Shown here piece by piece: positions 1-7,736 of a stretch of DNA of 64,000 nucleotides. A program made the translations under genes and the position numbers. Position 1 is the stretch's first letter. Each line of letters begins with the position of its first letter. The notes under the pieces were generated by a model that ran no database searches, had not been told where the DNA came from, and saw nothing but the letters and a program-made list of their open reading frames with translations. The stretch spans positions 124,001 through 188,000 of the forward strand of contig NZ_JAJSOK010000004.1 in NCBI RefSeq assembly GCF_021283305.1. Direction: 5' to 3'. The stretch comes from Pseudonocardia kujensis. GTDB lineage: Bacteria; Actinomycetota; Actinomycetes; Mycobacteriales; Pseudonocardiaceae.

Positions 1-922
1 CGACGTGGGTGCCCTGCAGGGCGGTGATCGTGTCGTCCATGATCGCCTGCAGCCGGGCGCGAACGGCGTCGACGCCCTCGACGACCTCGCCGTGCGTCTC
101 GAGGTGCGCCATCGCCTCGCGCGGGGTGGCGCCGGGCAGGATCCGCGCCGCCTCGGCCCGCTGCTCGTCGAGGATCCGGTGGAACTCCGACCACGCCCAG
201 GTGTAGGCCTCGCGGGGATCGAGGTCGGCTCCCGTCCAGCGGCGGACGGCCACCCGGTACCGCTCCTCGCCCACGGCGTCCGGGACGCCCTCGGCGCGCG
301 GGCGGTACTCGCGCGCGAGGAACTCTCGCAGCGTGCCGAGGGCGGCGGTCGGGGCGTCCGCGCTGCCCGCGGGCAGCCCGGCGTCGGCGGCGAAGGAGGC
401 GAACCAGTCGGCCGCGAGCCACGAGCCGAACTGCTCGACCACGGCGTCGACCTGGCGGGGCGCCGCCAGCAGCCCGCGGTCGGCGCCGGCTCGGAGGCTC
501 TCCGCGTAGCCGGCGAACGCGGCGGGGACGGCGGCGAGTCGGGCGGCGAGGTTCGCGCGCTCCTCGGCCGTGCCGGTGGGCATCAGCGTGAGCGTGGTGC
601 GCAGGTCCTGGACCGGACCGAAGAGGATCTGGACGTTGCGGAGGTGCTCGCCGAGGGTGCGGGTGGCCTGCGCGGCGGCGAGACGCTCGCGGAGCAGCCG
701 GGCGCATCGACGCTCGGTGTCGTTCTGCGGCTCGCCGGCGGCGTCGAGGCGCACGAGGGTGTCCCGCTCGAGGGCGTCGAGGGCCTCGTCGCCGGCGGGG
801 GAGAGGTCGGGGAGCCGGTCCTGGCCGGTGGGCAGGCCGAGCGAGGTCGCGAGCAGCGGGTCGAGCTCGGCGTGCGCGGCGACGTGGGCGTCGGCCAGGT
901 CCCTGATCGTGCGTGCGGACAT
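1..922 (-). CDS. DUF885 family protein, 3' end beyond window
   Basis: The gene enters from the left edge, so only the first 307 codons are visible. It starts at an ATG (922) and reads MSARTIRDLADAHVAAHAEL, then a helix-rich segment with LPDLSPAGDEALDALERD and later YRPRAEGVPDAVGEERYR. These are typical of the DUF885 family, large helical proteins thought to be zinc peptidase-like because many carry an HExxH-type motif towards the C-terminus. That part lies outside the window, so catalytic competence cannot be judged. It lies downstream of rbpA on the same strand but is separated from it by a strong hairpin, so it is probably transcribed separately. No signal peptide is seen. Family assignment is fairly safe; function is inference. 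Confidence 0.7.
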   Translation of the reverse strand, partial: MSARTIRDLADAHVAAHAELDPLLATSLGLPTGQDRLPDLSPAGDEALDALERDTLVRLDAAGEPQNDTERRCARLLRERLAAAQATRTLGEHLRNVQILFGPVQDLRTTLTLMPTGTAEERANLAARLAAVPAAFAGYAESLRAGADRGLLAAPRQVDAVVEQFGSWLAADWFASFAADAGLPAGSADAPTAALGTLREFLAREYRPRAEGVPDAVGEERYRVAVRRWTGADLDPREAYTWAWSEFHRILDEQRAEAARILPGATPREAMAHLETHGEVVEGVDAVRARLQAIMDDTITALQGTHV

Positions 923-951
923 GCGGTCATCATCGCCGCCGTCCGCACACG

Positions 952-988
952 ACGAAGCCGGGCCCCACGGGAGGTGGCCCGGCTTCGT
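952..988 (-). terminator. Hairpin terminator after rbpA
   Basis: A perfect 13-bp inverted repeat (ACGAAGCCGGGCC at 952-964, its complement at 976-988) with an 11-base loop lies between the rbpA stop and the DUF885 start. No U-tract follows, as is common in high-GC actinobacteria. Confidence 0.75.
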
Positions 989-1050
989 GGTGCGTGCTGC
1001 GGCGCGTTCGCCGTCGCGACGCCGACCCGTTCGGGTGGGTCGGGCGATCG

Positions 1051-1392
1051 CTAGGCGATTTCCTGACGACGCTCGCGGAGCAGGTCGAGGCGCTCGTTGA
1101 GCAGCGCCTCCAACTCCGGGATCGAGCGGCGCTCCAGCAGCATGTCCCAGTGGGTGCGCGGCGGCTTGGTCTTCTTCTGCTCCGCCTCGACACCGTCGAC
1201 GCGACGCCCGACGCCGCCCTGCGGCGACTCCCAGGTCGCGGGCGCCTCGGCGTCGTTCGCGAACGGCACCTCGAACTCATGGCCCGAGGGGGAGACGTAG
1301 CGGACCAGCTGCCGCGGCGCCAGGTCGTGATTCCGGTCGGTCTCGTAGCTGACAGCCCCGAGCCGGCTGCCACGGAGCACGCGGTCGGCCAT
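1051..1392 (-). CDS. rbpA: RNA polymerase-binding protein RbpA
   Basis: RbpA is an actinobacterial transcription factor that binds the primary and primary-like sigma factors and core RNA polymerase and stabilises the open promoter complex. The 113-residue protein has the family's usual length and its signature N-terminus (MADRVLRGSRLGAVSYETD). A basic, arginine-rich core follows, then the C-terminal sigma-interaction helix (HWDMLLERRSIPELEALLNE). The ATG at 1392 is preceded by GGGAGGA about 8 bases upstream. The gene appears monocistronic: a hairpin follows it and a long leader with a SigR-like promoter precedes it. Identity is near certain. Confidence 0.97.
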   Translation of the reverse strand: MADRVLRGSRLGAVSYETDRNHDLAPRQLVRYVSPSGHEFEVPFANDAEAPATWESPQGGVGRRVDGVEAEQKKTKPPRTHWDMLLERRSIPELEALLNERLDLLRERRQEIA

Positions 1393-1458
1393 GCGTCATC
1401 CTCCCGTCTTCTGCCGAGGGGGGCACCCCTCGACGGTCACATCGTCGCCACCCGGTGT

Positions 1459-1486
1459 AACGTCTGCAGTACAGCCGTGCATTCCC
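1459..1486 (-). promoter_or_regulatory. SigR/SigH/SigE-like promoter of rbpA
   Basis: On the minus strand GGGAAT (1486-1481) is followed after 19 bases by GTT (1461-1459). This matches the GGGAAT/GGAAT...GTT consensus of thiol-stress ECF sigma factors (SigR in Streptomyces, SigH/SigE in mycobacteria). rbpA is a known SigR target in Streptomyces. The predicted start near 1451 leaves a leader of about 60 bases containing a small hairpin (1415-1432). Confidence 0.6.
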
Positions 1487-1751
1487 GGGGGAGGCATTGC
1501 GCGGACACGCCGACGTCCTCGCGACCGTCGGTAACCCGCTCCTGTCCCGACGTCAGAGTGTGGCCCATCGGGCGCTTTGCCACACGCGAATGTGACGTGT
1601 CAGCCGTCTGTGACTTACCTCACCGACCGGGATCCGAGTGTTTACACGGGGGTGGCTTCCCGTTACCCGCGATCCTCATGCATCAGGATATGTGCAGGTC
1701 GGAGTGGTTGCAGCGCGAACCGTCGGAATGCGACGACCGGCGGAACCGTGA
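1487..1751. other. Intergenic, no gene seen
   Basis: This stretch lies between the rbpA promoter and the end of the transporter gene. I see no coding frame with family features and no convincing hairpin. It is less G+C-rich than its neighbours and may hold upstream rbpA control sequence. Confidence 0.4.
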
Positions 1752-3083
1752 TCAGCCGGTCGGCTTCGCGGACCCGGTGTCGGGCCGGCGGACCGGCCAC
1801 AGCGCGAGCAGCCCCGCCGCGAGCACCACGAGGATCCCGACCGTGCCGGCGCGGTCCGAGCCGGACGCGTACGTGAAGAAGCCCACCAGCGTGGGCGCGA
1901 GGAAGGACACCGCCCGCCCGGTCGTCGCGTAGAGGCCGAACATCTGCCCCTCCTGACCGGGCGGCGTGAGCCGGGCCAGGTAGGTGCGCGACGACGACTG
2001 CGCCGGTCCCACGAACAGGCAGAGCCCGAGCCCGAACACCCAGAACGCGGTGGGGCCGGACAGGAACAGCAGCACGACGCCGCACAGGATCAGCCCGACG
2101 AGCGAGCCGGCGATGACCGCCTTGGGGCCGATCCGGTCGTCGAGCCAGCCGCCGGTCAGGGCGCCGATGGCCGACACGACGTTCGCGGCCACGCCGAAGA
2201 CCAGCACGTCGCCCGCGCTCAGCCCGTACACGCTGACCGCGATCACGGCGCCGAAGGTGAACACCGCGGCCAGCCCGTCGCGGAACAGGGCGCTCGCGCC
2301 GAGGAAGTAGACCGTGTGCGGGCTCGTGCGATGGAGCTCCCGCAGGTCGGTGGCGAGCTTGCGGTAGCTCGCCCGCACGCCCAGCCGGGCCGGGCGGTCG
2401 ACGGCCGGTGGCGCCTCGGGCACCGCGAGGAACAGCGGGATCGCCGCCAGTGCGAACCAGGCGGCCGCGACGAGCGCGACCACCCGGACGTTGAGCCCGG
2501 CCTCGGTGCTCACCCCGAGTGCGCCGCCCTCGCCGGCGATGAACAGCACGTACACCGCCAGGAGCAGCACGATCCCGCCGAAGTAGCCCATCGACCAGCC
2601 GAAACCGGAGACGCGGCCGATCGTCGCGGGCGTCGAGATCTGCCGCAGGACGGCGTTGTAGGACACCGAGGCGAGCTCGAAGAAGATCGAACCCAGGGCG
2701 AGCAGCAGCAGCCCCAGCCACAGGTAGTGCCAGTCGTCGCGGACGAGGAACAGCAGGGCCGTCGACGCGACCGTGGCGGCGGTCCAGATCGCGGTGGACC
2801 GCAGCCGCCGCCCGGCCCGGTCGGCGCTCTGCCCGACCACCGGCGCGAGCAGCGCGATCACCAGCCCGGCGGCGCCGATCGCGTACCCGAGCCAGCTGTT
2901 GGCGTCGACCGTGCCCGGCAGGTCCCGCCCGACGGTGTCGGTGAGGTAGACGGAGAAGACGAAGGTGAGCGTGATGGTGTTGTAGGCCGACGAGCCCCAG
3001 TCCCAGAAGGCCCAGGCCAGCACCTGCCGCCGCGCGACGGACGCCGCTCCGGTCCGGTCCGCGGGGGCGGCCTCGCTGCTCAC
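1752..3083 (-). CDS. UMF1/Atg22-type MFS transporter
   Basis: A 443-residue integral membrane protein of the major facilitator superfamily. The first transmembrane segment carries FWDWGSSAYNTITLTFVFSV, typical of the UMF1 (Atg22-like) branch, and about twelve hydrophobic segments follow. The fungal relative Atg22 is a vacuolar amino-acid effluxer; bacterial substrates are mostly unknown. The loop PVVGQSADRAGRR after TM2 is a recognisable MFS motif A. The GTG start (3083) follows TAGGCT by 6 bases, so the mRNA is probably leaderless. The glycerophosphodiesterase gene ends only 25 bases upstream of this start, on the same strand, and could read through. Substrate is not predictable. Confidence 0.85.
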   Translation of the reverse strand: MSSEAAPADRTGAASVARRQVLAWAFWDWGSSAYNTITLTFVFSVYLTDTVGRDLPGTVDANSWLGYAIGAAGLVIALLAPVVGQSADRAGRRLRSTAIWTAATVASTALLFLVRDDWHYLWLGLLLLALGSIFFELASVSYNAVLRQISTPATIGRVSGFGWSMGYFGGIVLLLAVYVLFIAGEGGALGVSTEAGLNVRVVALVAAAWFALAAIPLFLAVPEAPPAVDRPARLGVRASYRKLATDLRELHRTSPHTVYFLGASALFRDGLAAVFTFGAVIAVSVYGLSAGDVLVFGVAANVVSAIGALTGGWLDDRIGPKAVIAGSLVGLILCGVVLLFLSGPTAFWVFGLGLCLFVGPAQSSSRTYLARLTPPGQEGQMFGLYATTGRAVSFLAPTLVGFFTYASGSDRAGTVGILVVLAAGLLALWPVRRPDTGSAKPTG

Positions 3084-3089
3084 CGCGGC

Positions 3090-3095
3090 AGCCTA
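3090..3095 (-). promoter_or_regulatory. -10 box of leaderless transporter gene
   Basis: TAGGCT on the minus strand, 6 bases before the GTG start. Confidence 0.55.
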
Positions 3096-3108
3096 GAGCC
3101 GGCCGTGT

Positions 3109-3885
3109 TCACAGGGCGATGAGGAGGTCCGGCCGGTCGGAGAGCAGTCCGTCGACCCCCATGGCGAGCAGCGCGCGCATCTCGGCGGGCTCGTCCACCG
3201 TCCACACGTGGACCTCGAGGCCCGCGTCGTGGGCCCGGGTGAGCAGGCCGTCGTCGACGACCGTCAGGGGGCCGAAGTGCCGCGGGATCTGGGCGAGCCG
3301 GCCGCGGACCCTGGGCAGGACCGGCTCCAGGTAGGGCAGGGCCGACGGGGTGGCGTCCAGCCAGGCGCGGGCGCGCAGCCCGAGCACGGCCTCGAAGCCC
3401 ATCGAGGTGAACAGCCGCGGACCCGCCGCGCGGGCCCGCCGCAGCCGGCCCTCGTGGTAGGCGCCCAGACAGACCCGGTCCCAGGCGTCGAGTCGCTCGA
3501 GCACGGCCAGGGTGGGCAGCACGACGGCGTCGGACTTCAGCTCGATCGTGAACCGGGTCTCCGGCAGCGCGGAGAGGACGGCCTCCAGCCGCGGCACCGG
3601 CTCCCGCCCGGCCACCCGGGCGTCCTCGATCACCGCGGCGGGCAGGCGGGAGAGCAGGCCGCTGCCGTCGGTGGTGCGGTCGAGGGTCGGGTCGTGGTGG
3701 ACCATCGGCACGCCGTCGGCGGAGGCGTGCACGTCCATCTCGATGTAGGAGAAGCCGTTCGCCACCGCGAGCTCGAAGCCGGCGAGGGTGTTCTCGCAGC
3801 CCGCGAGCTCGCCGACGTGCCAGCCGCGGTGCGCGTACCGGCGCGGGTAGGGCCCGTCGAGGTACGGGTGCCGGTCCCCGCTCAT
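3109..3885 (-). CDS. Glycerophosphodiester phosphodiesterase
   Basis: Hydrolyses glycerophosphodiesters to glycerol-3-phosphate and an alcohol. The GDPD fold is visible: YAHRGWH near the start supplies the catalytic arginine and first histidine, ENTLAGFELA and YIEMDVHASADGVPMVHHD supply the metal-binding acids and second catalytic histidine, and ELKSDAV and VWTVDEPAEM the later conserved strands. No signal peptide is seen, so the enzyme is probably cytoplasmic. I chose the ATG at 3885 because GGAG lies 7 bases upstream and it gives the usual length (258 residues); a GTG at 3924 would add 13 residues. Transcription may continue into the transporter gene 25 bases downstream. Confidence 0.88.
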   Translation of the reverse strand: MSGDRHPYLDGPYPRRYAHRGWHVGELAGCENTLAGFELAVANGFSYIEMDVHASADGVPMVHHDPTLDRTTDGSGLLSRLPAAVIEDARVAGREPVPRLEAVLSALPETRFTIELKSDAVVLPTLAVLERLDAWDRVCLGAYHEGRLRRARAAGPRLFTSMGFEAVLGLRARAWLDATPSALPYLEPVLPRVRGRLAQIPRHFGPLTVVDDGLLTRAHDAGLEVHVWTVDEPAEMRALLAMGVDGLLSDRPDLLIAL

Positions 3886-3942
3886 GGTCGGCTCCGCACG
3901 CTCCGCCTCCGTCACGCCCGGCACCCTCTCATCCGGGCGCGA

Positions 3943-5853
3943 TCATCCGCGACGGGGCAGGCGTTGCCGCTCGGTGAACAGCAGTGGTTCGAGCAGGTCA
4001 CCGTGCTCGTCCAGGCGTGCGGGCAGGTCGTCGAGGGTGAAGACGAGGTCGTCCGGGCGGCGGCATCCGCGCACCTCCTCCCAGGTCACCGGGGTGGCGA
4101 CGGTCGGGCGCGCGCGCCCGCGCAACGAGTAGCTGGCGATGGTCGTCTTGGCCGTGTTGTTCTGGCTCCAGTCCACGAAGACCTTGCCGCGCCGGCGTGC
4201 CTTGGCCATCACCGAGGTGACGGTCCGCGGGGACTCGTCGGCCAGCCGTTCGGCCACCGCCTTCGCGAACTCGATCGTCTGCTCGGCCCGGCTGACCGCG
4301 ACCGGTAGGTAGAGCTGCAGCCCCTTGCCGCCCGACGTCCGGGGGTAGGACTCGAGGTCGTCCTCGGCGAGCACCTCGGCGATCTGCTGGGCGACCCGGC
4401 AACACTCGACGACGGTCGTCCCCTCGCCGGGGTCGAGGTCGAAGACGACCAGGTCCGGGGTCTGCCGGCCGCCGCGCGGACCCACCCGCCACTGCGGCAC
4501 GTGCAGTTCGAGGGCGGCCAGGTTCACCGCCCACGCGAGTCCCTCCTCGCTCTCGAGCAGGGGGAAGTCGGCGGACTCCGAGCGTCCGCCCGGCGTCCCG
4601 ACCCGCTCGGTGCGGATCCAGTCCGGCGCGTGCCGCGACACGTCCTTCTCGAAGAACGAGGGCTTCTCGACGCCGTCGGGCCAGCGGACGAGCGTGACCG
4701 GCCGGCCCTCGAGGTGCGGCAGCATCACCGGCGCGACCGCACGGTAGTGCGCCAGGACGTCGGCCTTCGTGGTGCCGGTGAGCGGGTAGAGGACCTTGTC
4801 GGGGTTGGTCAGCTTCGCGCGGCCCACCCCGCCCTTCCCGTCGGTGCGTCGCCGTCGCGGCTTCTCGGGCTCGGCGATCTCGCCCACCTCCCGCCAGGTC
4901 TCGGAACGTCTCCCGGGCAGGTACGCCGAGTCCGCCCGCTTCGCGACGACGCCCGGCAGCCCCTGCCCGCGGACGGCGTCGAGCACCGCGGCGCCGCCCT
5001 CGGCCGGGTACACGGGGGCGAGCCGCCAGTGCGGGCCGGACAGCGGCAGCTCCTCGAGCAGGGCGTGCCGGTCGGCGAACCCCAGCCCGCAGGTGTCCCG
5101 GCCGTCGAGGAACAGCAGGTCGGAGATCCACAGCTCGCCGCCGCGGGTGAGTTCCGCGTCGAGCAGGAGGGCCGTCGCGCCCACGGACGGCCCGAGCTCG
5201 GCGAGCGTCTTCGCCTGGACCTCCTCGCCGCCGGCCGTCACCCGGGCCCGCCCACCGTCGATCTCGACGATCACCCGGCGCCCGCCGAAGCGGACCTGCA
5301 GCAGCCAGCCCTCGGCGTCCTCCGGCAGCTCGCCGGGCACGCCGCGCATCGGGGCCGTGTCGTGGGGGAGGGGGCTGCGGTCGGTGCGGTCGGAACGCTT
5401 GAGCAGCCAGCCGTCCCGACGGTCGCGGTTGCTCTTGACCAGCACGTACCTGCCCCGCGCGCGCTCGCCGTGCAGCGTGAACGCGACCTCGCGGTCGGAC
5501 CACTTCTCGGTCTCGTAGCGGCCGTGGTCCCAGATCGTCATGGTCCCGCCGCCGTACTCGCCGCGGGGGATCTCCCCGGAGAACTCCAGGTACTCCAGGG
5601 GATGGTCCTCGGTGCGGACGGCCAGCCGCAGGGTCTCGGTGTCGACCGGCAGGCCCTTCGGCACCGCCCACGAGGCCAGTACGCCGTCGCGTTCGAGGCG
5701 CAGGTCCCAGTGCAGCGCGCGGGCGTGGTGCTCCTGGATCACGAAGCGGTCGCCGGGCCCCGCGGAGGAAGCAGCGGCCGCCGGGTCGGCCTCCGGGACC
5801 GGCTCCGGCGTGCGCCCACGGTCGCGCTTGCGGCGGTACTCGTCGAGCGGCAC
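3943..5853 (-). CDS. LigD-like NHEJ protein: phosphoesterase, degenerate ligase, polymerase
   Basis: Multidomain double-strand-break repair protein of 636 residues. Residues about 35-150 form the 3'-phosphoesterase domain with H42, H48, D50, R52, H84 and Y88 intact (HWDLR and HPLEY motifs). Residues about 165-330 align with the ATP-dependent ligase adenylation domain, but the KxDG nucleotidyl motif reads VRFG (187-190), motif IV has P for E (GLPGVVAKR), and the motif V lysines are absent (WREV). It should not be able to form the ligase-AMP adduct. Residues about 350-625 are the LigD primase/polymerase domain (DLDPGEG, TSGGKGLQLYLPV). The domain order matches Pseudomonas LigD, not mycobacterial LigD. 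No ku gene lies in the window. Start is a leaderless GTG. Confidence 0.88.
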   Translation of the reverse strand: MPLDEYRRKRDRGRTPEPVPEADPAAAASSAGPGDRFVIQEHHARALHWDLRLERDGVLASWAVPKGLPVDTETLRLAVRTEDHPLEYLEFSGEIPRGEYGGGTMTIWDHGRYETEKWSDREVAFTLHGERARGRYVLVKSNRDRRDGWLLKRSDRTDRSPLPHDTAPMRGVPGELPEDAEGWLLQVRFGGRRVIVEIDGGRARVTAGGEEVQAKTLAELGPSVGATALLLDAELTRGGELWISDLLFLDGRDTCGLGFADRHALLEELPLSGPHWRLAPVYPAEGGAAVLDAVRGQGLPGVVAKRADSAYLPGRRSETWREVGEIAEPEKPRRRRTDGKGGVGRAKLTNPDKVLYPLTGTTKADVLAHYRAVAPVMLPHLEGRPVTLVRWPDGVEKPSFFEKDVSRHAPDWIRTERVGTPGGRSESADFPLLESEEGLAWAVNLAALELHVPQWRVGPRGGRQTPDLVVFDLDPGEGTTVVECCRVAQQIAEVLAEDDLESYPRTSGGKGLQLYLPVAVSRAEQTIEFAKAVAERLADESPRTVTSVMAKARRRGKVFVDWSQNNTAKTTIASYSLRGRARPTVATPVTWEEVRGCRRPDDLVFTLDDLPARLDEHGDLLEPLLFTERQRLPRRG

Positions 5854-5859
5854 GTCGTC

Positions 5860-5865
5860 AGGCTA
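5860..5865 (-). promoter_or_regulatory. -10 box of leaderless ligD-like gene
   Basis: TAGCCT on the minus strand, 6 bases before the GTG at 5853. Confidence 0.55.
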
Positions 5866-5908
5866 ACGCCGTGCAGGGCTTGTCACCGGCCGTGATCATT
5901 TGCGAGCA

Positions 5909-5921
5909 TAGGCTTACCTGA
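5909..5921 (+). promoter_or_regulatory. Possible IdeR/DtxR half-box upstream of bfd
   Basis: TAGGCTTACCTGA matches 11 of 13 positions of the right part of the IdeR consensus (TAGGCTAACCTAA). The left half is poor. It lies 17 bases upstream of the bfd start, where iron control would be expected. Confidence 0.4.
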
Positions 5922-5937
5922 CGAAAGGCTGGCCTGC

Positions 5938-6135
5938 ATGTACGTCTGCATCTGTCACGCCGTGACGGACGTCGAGCTGCGCGACTGCATCGGCGAGGGC
6001 GCCCGCACGGTGGAGGAGATCGGCGACGCGTGCGGTGCCGGCACGGGGTGCGGGAGCTGCCTCGACACCGTCGACGTCCTGCTGGCCGCCGAGCTCGCCC
6101 CGTCGGTGATGGCGGACCTGCCGCTCTCGGCATGA
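5938..6135 (+). CDS. bfd: Bacterioferritin-associated ferredoxin (BFD-like [2Fe-2S] protein)
   Basis: A 65-residue BFD-like protein. It begins MYVCICHAVTD, giving the CxC pair (C4, C6), and a second cysteine pair follows in GTGCGSC. This is the C-x-C...C-x2-C pattern of Bfd. Bfd docks on bacterioferritin and passes electrons to the ferric core so iron can be mobilised. The bacterioferritin gene lies 132 bases downstream on the same strand, which supports the assignment. GAAAGG lies 9 bases before the ATG. An IdeR-like half-box upstream suggests iron-responsive expression. Confidence 0.92.
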   Translation: MYVCICHAVTDVELRDCIGEGARTVEEIGDACGAGTGCGSCLDTVDVLLAAELAPSVMADLPLSA

Positions 6136-6167
6136 CCGACCGGCGCACCCGATCGAGGCGTTTCCGC

Positions 6168-6181
6168 AGGCAAGCCTAGCT
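6168..6181 (+). promoter_or_regulatory. Possible iron box upstream of bfr
   Basis: AGGCAAGCCTAGCT contains the core inverted repeat AGGC-AA-GCCT, similar to a DtxR/IdeR centre, about 87 bases before bfr. In mycobacteria IdeR activates bfrA from upstream sites. The match to the full consensus is weak. Confidence 0.3.
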
Positions 6182-6267
6182 ATCGGACAGCCCGTCCTTC
6201 GTGGATCGGGACGAACCGGGCCCACTACCGTTCGTGCCGCCCATCACAGCGAACGGAGGACGGTGCC

Positions 6268-6753
6268 ATGCGTGGGGACCCGGAGATCATCTCCCTGCTC
6301 AACGAGCAGCTCACCAGCGAGCTCACCGCGATCAACCAGTACTTCCTGCACGCGAAGATGCAGCAGAACTGGGGCCTGACCAAGCTGGCCGCCTACACCC
6401 GCAGCGAGTCGATCGACGAGATGCGGCACGCGGAGAAGATCACCGACCGCATCCTCTTCCTCGAGGGCCTCCCCAACTACCAGCGGCTGTTCCAGCTGCG
6501 GATCGGTACGAACGTCCGCGAGATGCTGCAGTCCGACCTCGCCATCGAGCTGGAGGTCGTGCAGCGGCTGCGGCCGGGCATCGCGATGTGCCGCTCGAAG
6601 GGCGACATCACCACGGCGAACCTGTTCGAGGAGATCCTCGCCGACGAGGAGCACCACATCGACTACATCGAGACGAACCTCGAGCTGATGGACCGCCTGG
6701 GTGAGCAGCTCTACCTGGCCCAGCTGGTCGACCAGCCTCCCACGCCCGGCTGA
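6268..6753 (+). CDS. bfr: Bacterioferritin
   Basis: Haem-containing ferritin that oxidises Fe2+ and stores iron as a ferric mineral in a 24-subunit shell. The 161-residue length is standard. Ferroxidase ligands sit at their classical positions: E18 (TSELT), E51 and H54 in IDEMRHAEK, E94 (IELE), and E127 and H130 in ILADEEHHIDY. M52, the haem ligand shared between two subunits, is present, so this is a true bacterioferritin and not a haem-free ferritin. The neighbouring bfd provides the release partner. The ATG at 6268 follows GGAGGA at 6254-6259. An iron-box-like palindrome lies upstream. Confidence 0.96.
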   Translation: MRGDPEIISLLNEQLTSELTAINQYFLHAKMQQNWGLTKLAAYTRSESIDEMRHAEKITDRILFLEGLPNYQRLFQLRIGTNVREMLQSDLAIELEVVQRLRPGIAMCRSKGDITTANLFEEILADEEHHIDYIETNLELMDRLGEQLYLAQLVDQPPTPG

Positions 6754-6820
6754 TTCCGCGTTCCCCTCGCGAGGAGTACACAGGTCGCGGGTGTCCACCC
6801 GGGACGCCGAGGGGGTCGTC

Positions 6821-7459
6821 ATGAGCGAGAACGTGAGTGCCGACGATCGGGCGGGCGAGTCCGGGCGGCGCCCGGCCGACGCGGTGCGGGAGTTCGCGGG
6901 CGCCGTCTGGTGGATGGTGCTGCTGCGGGGTGTCCTGATCGCCCTCTTCGGGATCATCGCCCTGGTGAGCCCGGGCATCGCCCTGCTCACCCTGGTGTTC
7001 CTGTTCGGGTTCTACGCGATCCTCGACGGCGTCGTCGCCGTCGTCATGGGGGTCCGGGCGCGGCGGACGGCGGCGCACTGGGTGTGGCCGGTGGTGCAGG
7101 GCGTGCTGTCGGTGATCGCCGGCGTCGTCGCGCTCGTCTGGCCCGGCGTCACCGCCCTGGCGCTGCTCTTCGTCGTGGCGTTCTGGGCGATCGTCATGGG
7201 CGTCGCGGAGATCGCGGAGGCCTTCACCGCCCGGCGGGCCGGGGCGCACGCCTGGGGCTGGACCCTCGTCGCGGGCATCGTGAACATCCTCTTCGGCCTC
7301 GCCCTGCTCGTGTGGCCGGCCACCGGGATCCTGGCGCTGATCTGGCTCGTCGGGCTGTTCGCGCTGATCGGCGGCGTGATCCTGATCGGGTGGGCCTTCC
7401 GCGTGCGGGCGATCGCCAGGGGTGCGGCAGGGGCGCGGCCCTCCTCGAACCCCGCTTGA
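6821..7459 (+). CDS. HdeD family (DUF308) membrane protein
   Basis: A 212-residue protein with six transmembrane helices in three similar hairpins, the DUF308 arrangement found in HdeD acid-resistance membrane proteins. Repeats can be seen in FGIIALVSPGIALLTLVFLF, VVALVWPGVTALALLFVVAF and ALLVWPATGILALIWLVGLF. The N-terminal 30 residues are hydrophilic and the C-terminal tail is basic. HdeD proteins are linked to acid or envelope stress in enterobacteria; the role in actinobacteria is unknown. I chose the ATG at 6821, preceded by a purine-rich CGAGGGGG, because in-frame codons upstream extend into the intergenic space without a membrane-protein character. Confidence 0.85.
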   Translation: MSENVSADDRAGESGRRPADAVREFAGAVWWMVLLRGVLIALFGIIALVSPGIALLTLVFLFGFYAILDGVVAVVMGVRARRTAAHWVWPVVQGVLSVIAGVVALVWPGVTALALLFVVAFWAIVMGVAEIAEAFTARRAGAHAWGWTLVAGIVNILFGLALLVWPATGILALIWLVGLFALIGGVILIGWAFRVRAIARGAAGARPSSNPA

Positions 7460-7492
7460 CGCCCTCGGGTCGCGGGGGAGCGCGGTCGAAGA

Positions 7493-7498
7493 TATGTT
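7493..7498 (+). promoter_or_regulatory. -10 box of leaderless DUF3072 gene
   Basis: TATGTT, 6 bases before the ATG at 7505. Confidence 0.55.
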
Positions 7499-7504
7499 CG
7501 AAGC

Positions 7505-7729
7505 ATGACCGATCGCGACACCCAGGACCAGACCAGCGCCCCGGCGGCGAAGGACCCGGAGGACTGGACCACCGGCGACGAACCGATCACCGGCCCGCAG
7601 CGCTCCTACCTGGAGACGCTCGCCCAGCAGGCCGGCCAGGAGCTGCCCGACGACCTCGGCCGGCTGACCAAGGCCGAGGCGTCGAAGCGGATCGACGAGC
7701 TGCAGGCCGCGGCGGGGCGCGGGAACTGA
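7505..7729 (+). CDS. DUF3072 family small protein
   Basis: A 74-residue soluble protein. Its second half, ITGPQRSYLETLAQQAGQEL then LTKAEASKRIDELQ, is the DUF3072 signature; the first 25 residues are a polar tail. No biochemical function is established. The repeated lysine/glutamate SAP-like helix pattern (T-KAEAS-RIDELQ) suggests a small helical domain, possibly nucleic-acid-binding, but that is inference. The gene is probably transcribed alone without a leader (TATGTT 6 bases before ATG) and converges on the DUF385-type gene whose stop is 8 bases away. Confidence 0.8.
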   Translation: MTDRDTQDQTSAPAAKDPEDWTTGDEPITGPQRSYLETLAQQAGQELPDDLGRLTKAEASKRIDELQAAAGRGN

Positions 7730-7736
7730 CCGGCGG

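Noticed and set aside
5..1054. 349-codon open frame on the plus strand
   Set aside because: Antisense shadow of the DUF885 gene; composition typical of a shadow frame, no family features.
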